This document shows, in pieces, positions 4,755-5,534 of a stretch of DNA of 5,534 nt. The notes beneath the pieces are model-generated. The model was given only the letters and a program-made list of their open reading frames with translations. It was not told where the DNA came from and made no database searches. Position 1 is the stretch's first letter, and every line of letters begins with the position of its first letter. The translations under genes were made by a program, and so were the position numbers. Origin of the DNA: Actinomycetota bacterium (GTDB lineage: Bacteria; Actinomycetota; Actinomycetes; Nanopelagicales; Nanopelagicaceae); the NCBI GenBank assembly GCA_009700365.1, contig WLME01000079.1, positions 1 to 5,534 on the forward strand, written 5' to 3'.

Positions 4755-5534
4755 TTAAATTGCTGATTCAAAGGCCTGAACTAAGCGCCAGCGTGACACA
4801 AGGCGCTCGTATCCTTGCCCCGCAATCGCTCCATCGCCGGCTGATAATCCAGACAAACTATGCGCAACATCTTCAATTGAAGTGTCATCGTTGATCCCAT
4901 CAAGGTCTTGTGCTCGAAGGGCAGAATCGAGATAACCAGCAAGCCCGCCGTAATCTAATTCGACAAGAGATTGTGGATGAAAGAGTTCGAGCCAATCCAA
5001 CATATTTTCAATCTCTTGTTCGACCAATCCTTGTCCGAAAGCGCCCAGAACTATTTCATGAGAACGTTCAGCTCGCTCGCGCGCCTTTGACATAGAGGTT
5101 CGAGCAATCGAGAACGGACCATCTGCATCTTCGCCCCGGACTCTCTCATCCGCGGTAAAGAGTGAGAACCATCGTGGTGGCACTACCCAATTCTCGGTGA
5201 TTATGTGCGGAACGCGATCTTCAAGTAAGTCAACGCCAGTTGTAATTACTTCTTCGAGTGATGGCGAAATAAAGAAAGGTGTAATTGACGATGGAAGTGA
5301 TTCTTTAAAATCATCGAGCGCTGCCCAACAACGAGTTGCAGTTGACCAAGGCGATACAAAACGTGTTCCATCAATATCTAAAACATGTGCACCATCAGGA
5401 CGAACAGCTGGTGGTTCAGGGAATATCAATCTTCGAAGTGCGAGCGCCTGCTCTTCTTTCCGAGAATCTAGGGATGCATCAATGTTCTGCCAACGAATAC
5501 GATCAACAGGTTCGAATGCAGAGAGTGGTTCGTA
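4755..5534 (-). CDS. Conserved actinobacterial protein of unknown function, N-terminus off the right edge
   Basis: The frame is open from the right edge to a TAA at 4755-4757; 259 residues are visible and the start codon is not in the window. An internal TTG at 5429 is not needed as a start because coding-like sequence continues upstream of it (YEPLSAFEPVDRIRW at the edge). The protein is soluble, acidic and tryptophan-rich, with no signal peptide, membrane helix or catalytic motif that I recognise. Landmarks: FVSPWSTATRCWAALDDF (59-76), a W-PPRWFSLFTADER stretch (116-131), a charged helix SKARERAERSHEIVLGAF (149-166), DWLELFHPQSLVELDYGGL (180-198) and a C-terminal helix ending SRWRLVQAFESAI. 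The YEP-x3-F, RW opening and the SPW and W-x-PP-x-WF signatures resemble uncharacterised actinobacterial proteins (possibly the DUF8083 group, from memory). It lies 100 bp upstream of bldC on the same strand, outside that gene's promoter. Confidence 0.75.
   Translation of the reverse strand, partial: YEPLSAFEPVDRIRWQNIDASLDSRKEEQALALRRLIFPEPPAVRPDGAHVLDIDGTRFVSPWSTATRCWAALDDFKESLPSSITPFFISPSLEEVITTGVDLLEDRVPHIITENWVVPPRWFSLFTADERVRGEDADGPFSIARTSMSKARERAERSHEIVLGAFGQGLVEQEIENMLDWLELFHPQSLVELDYGGLAGYLDSALRAQDLDGINDDTSIEDVAHSLSGLSAGDGAIAGQGYERLVSRWRLVQAFESAI

Overview
The window looks like a chromosomal piece of a low-GC actinobacterium. The evidence is a BldC-type regulator almost identical in its core to the Streptomyces protein, a DUF5302-like small protein (a family known from Actinobacteria), a Glu-Asp-Phe tRNA cluster of the kind seen in Actinobacteria, moderate to low GC, short intergenic gaps and several GTG or weakly led starts. 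A streamlined freshwater lineage such as the acI group (Nanopelagicales) would fit. That placement is inference from these traits, not a search result.

Layout, left to right. (1) Positions 1-541, minus strand: the N-terminal 180 residues of a TsaC/Sua5 threonylcarbamoyl-AMP synthase that runs off the left edge. (2) Positions 581-2442, plus strand: a two-gene unit, a GT-B glycosyltransferase followed 14 bp later by a secreted SIMPL-domain protein. It diverges from tsaC across only 39 bp. (3) Positions 2443-2892: a non-coding RNA block with a promoter, tRNA-Glu(TTC), a spacer with a tandem repeat and a small hairpin, tRNA-Asp(GTC), a perfect 16-bp bidirectional terminator, and tRNA-Phe(GAA). 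(4) Positions 2893-4654, minus strand: a tight four-gene unit read leftwards, bldC, a WecA-like polyprenyl-phosphate sugar-1-phosphate transferase, a DUF5302-like protein and a DUF167 protein, with gaps of 15, 9 and 13 bp. (5) Positions 4755-5534, minus strand: the C-terminal 259 residues of a conserved-looking actinobacterial protein of unknown function, open at the right edge.

Functional picture: the window mixes translation (t6A synthesis, three tRNAs) with cell-envelope sugar chemistry (lipid-linked sugar priming by the WecA-like enzyme, a glycosyltransferase, an exported SIMPL protein) and a small DNA-binding regulator at the head of the envelope-gene operon. No CRISPR array, insertion sequence, integrase, phage gene, toxin-antitoxin pair or defence system is visible. 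It reads as ordinary core chromosome. The points most worth a second look are the symmetric terminator inside the tRNA cluster, the bldC-wecA-DUF5302-DUF167 operon, and the unusual catalytic-motif variants in the glycosyltransferase and WecA-like proteins.
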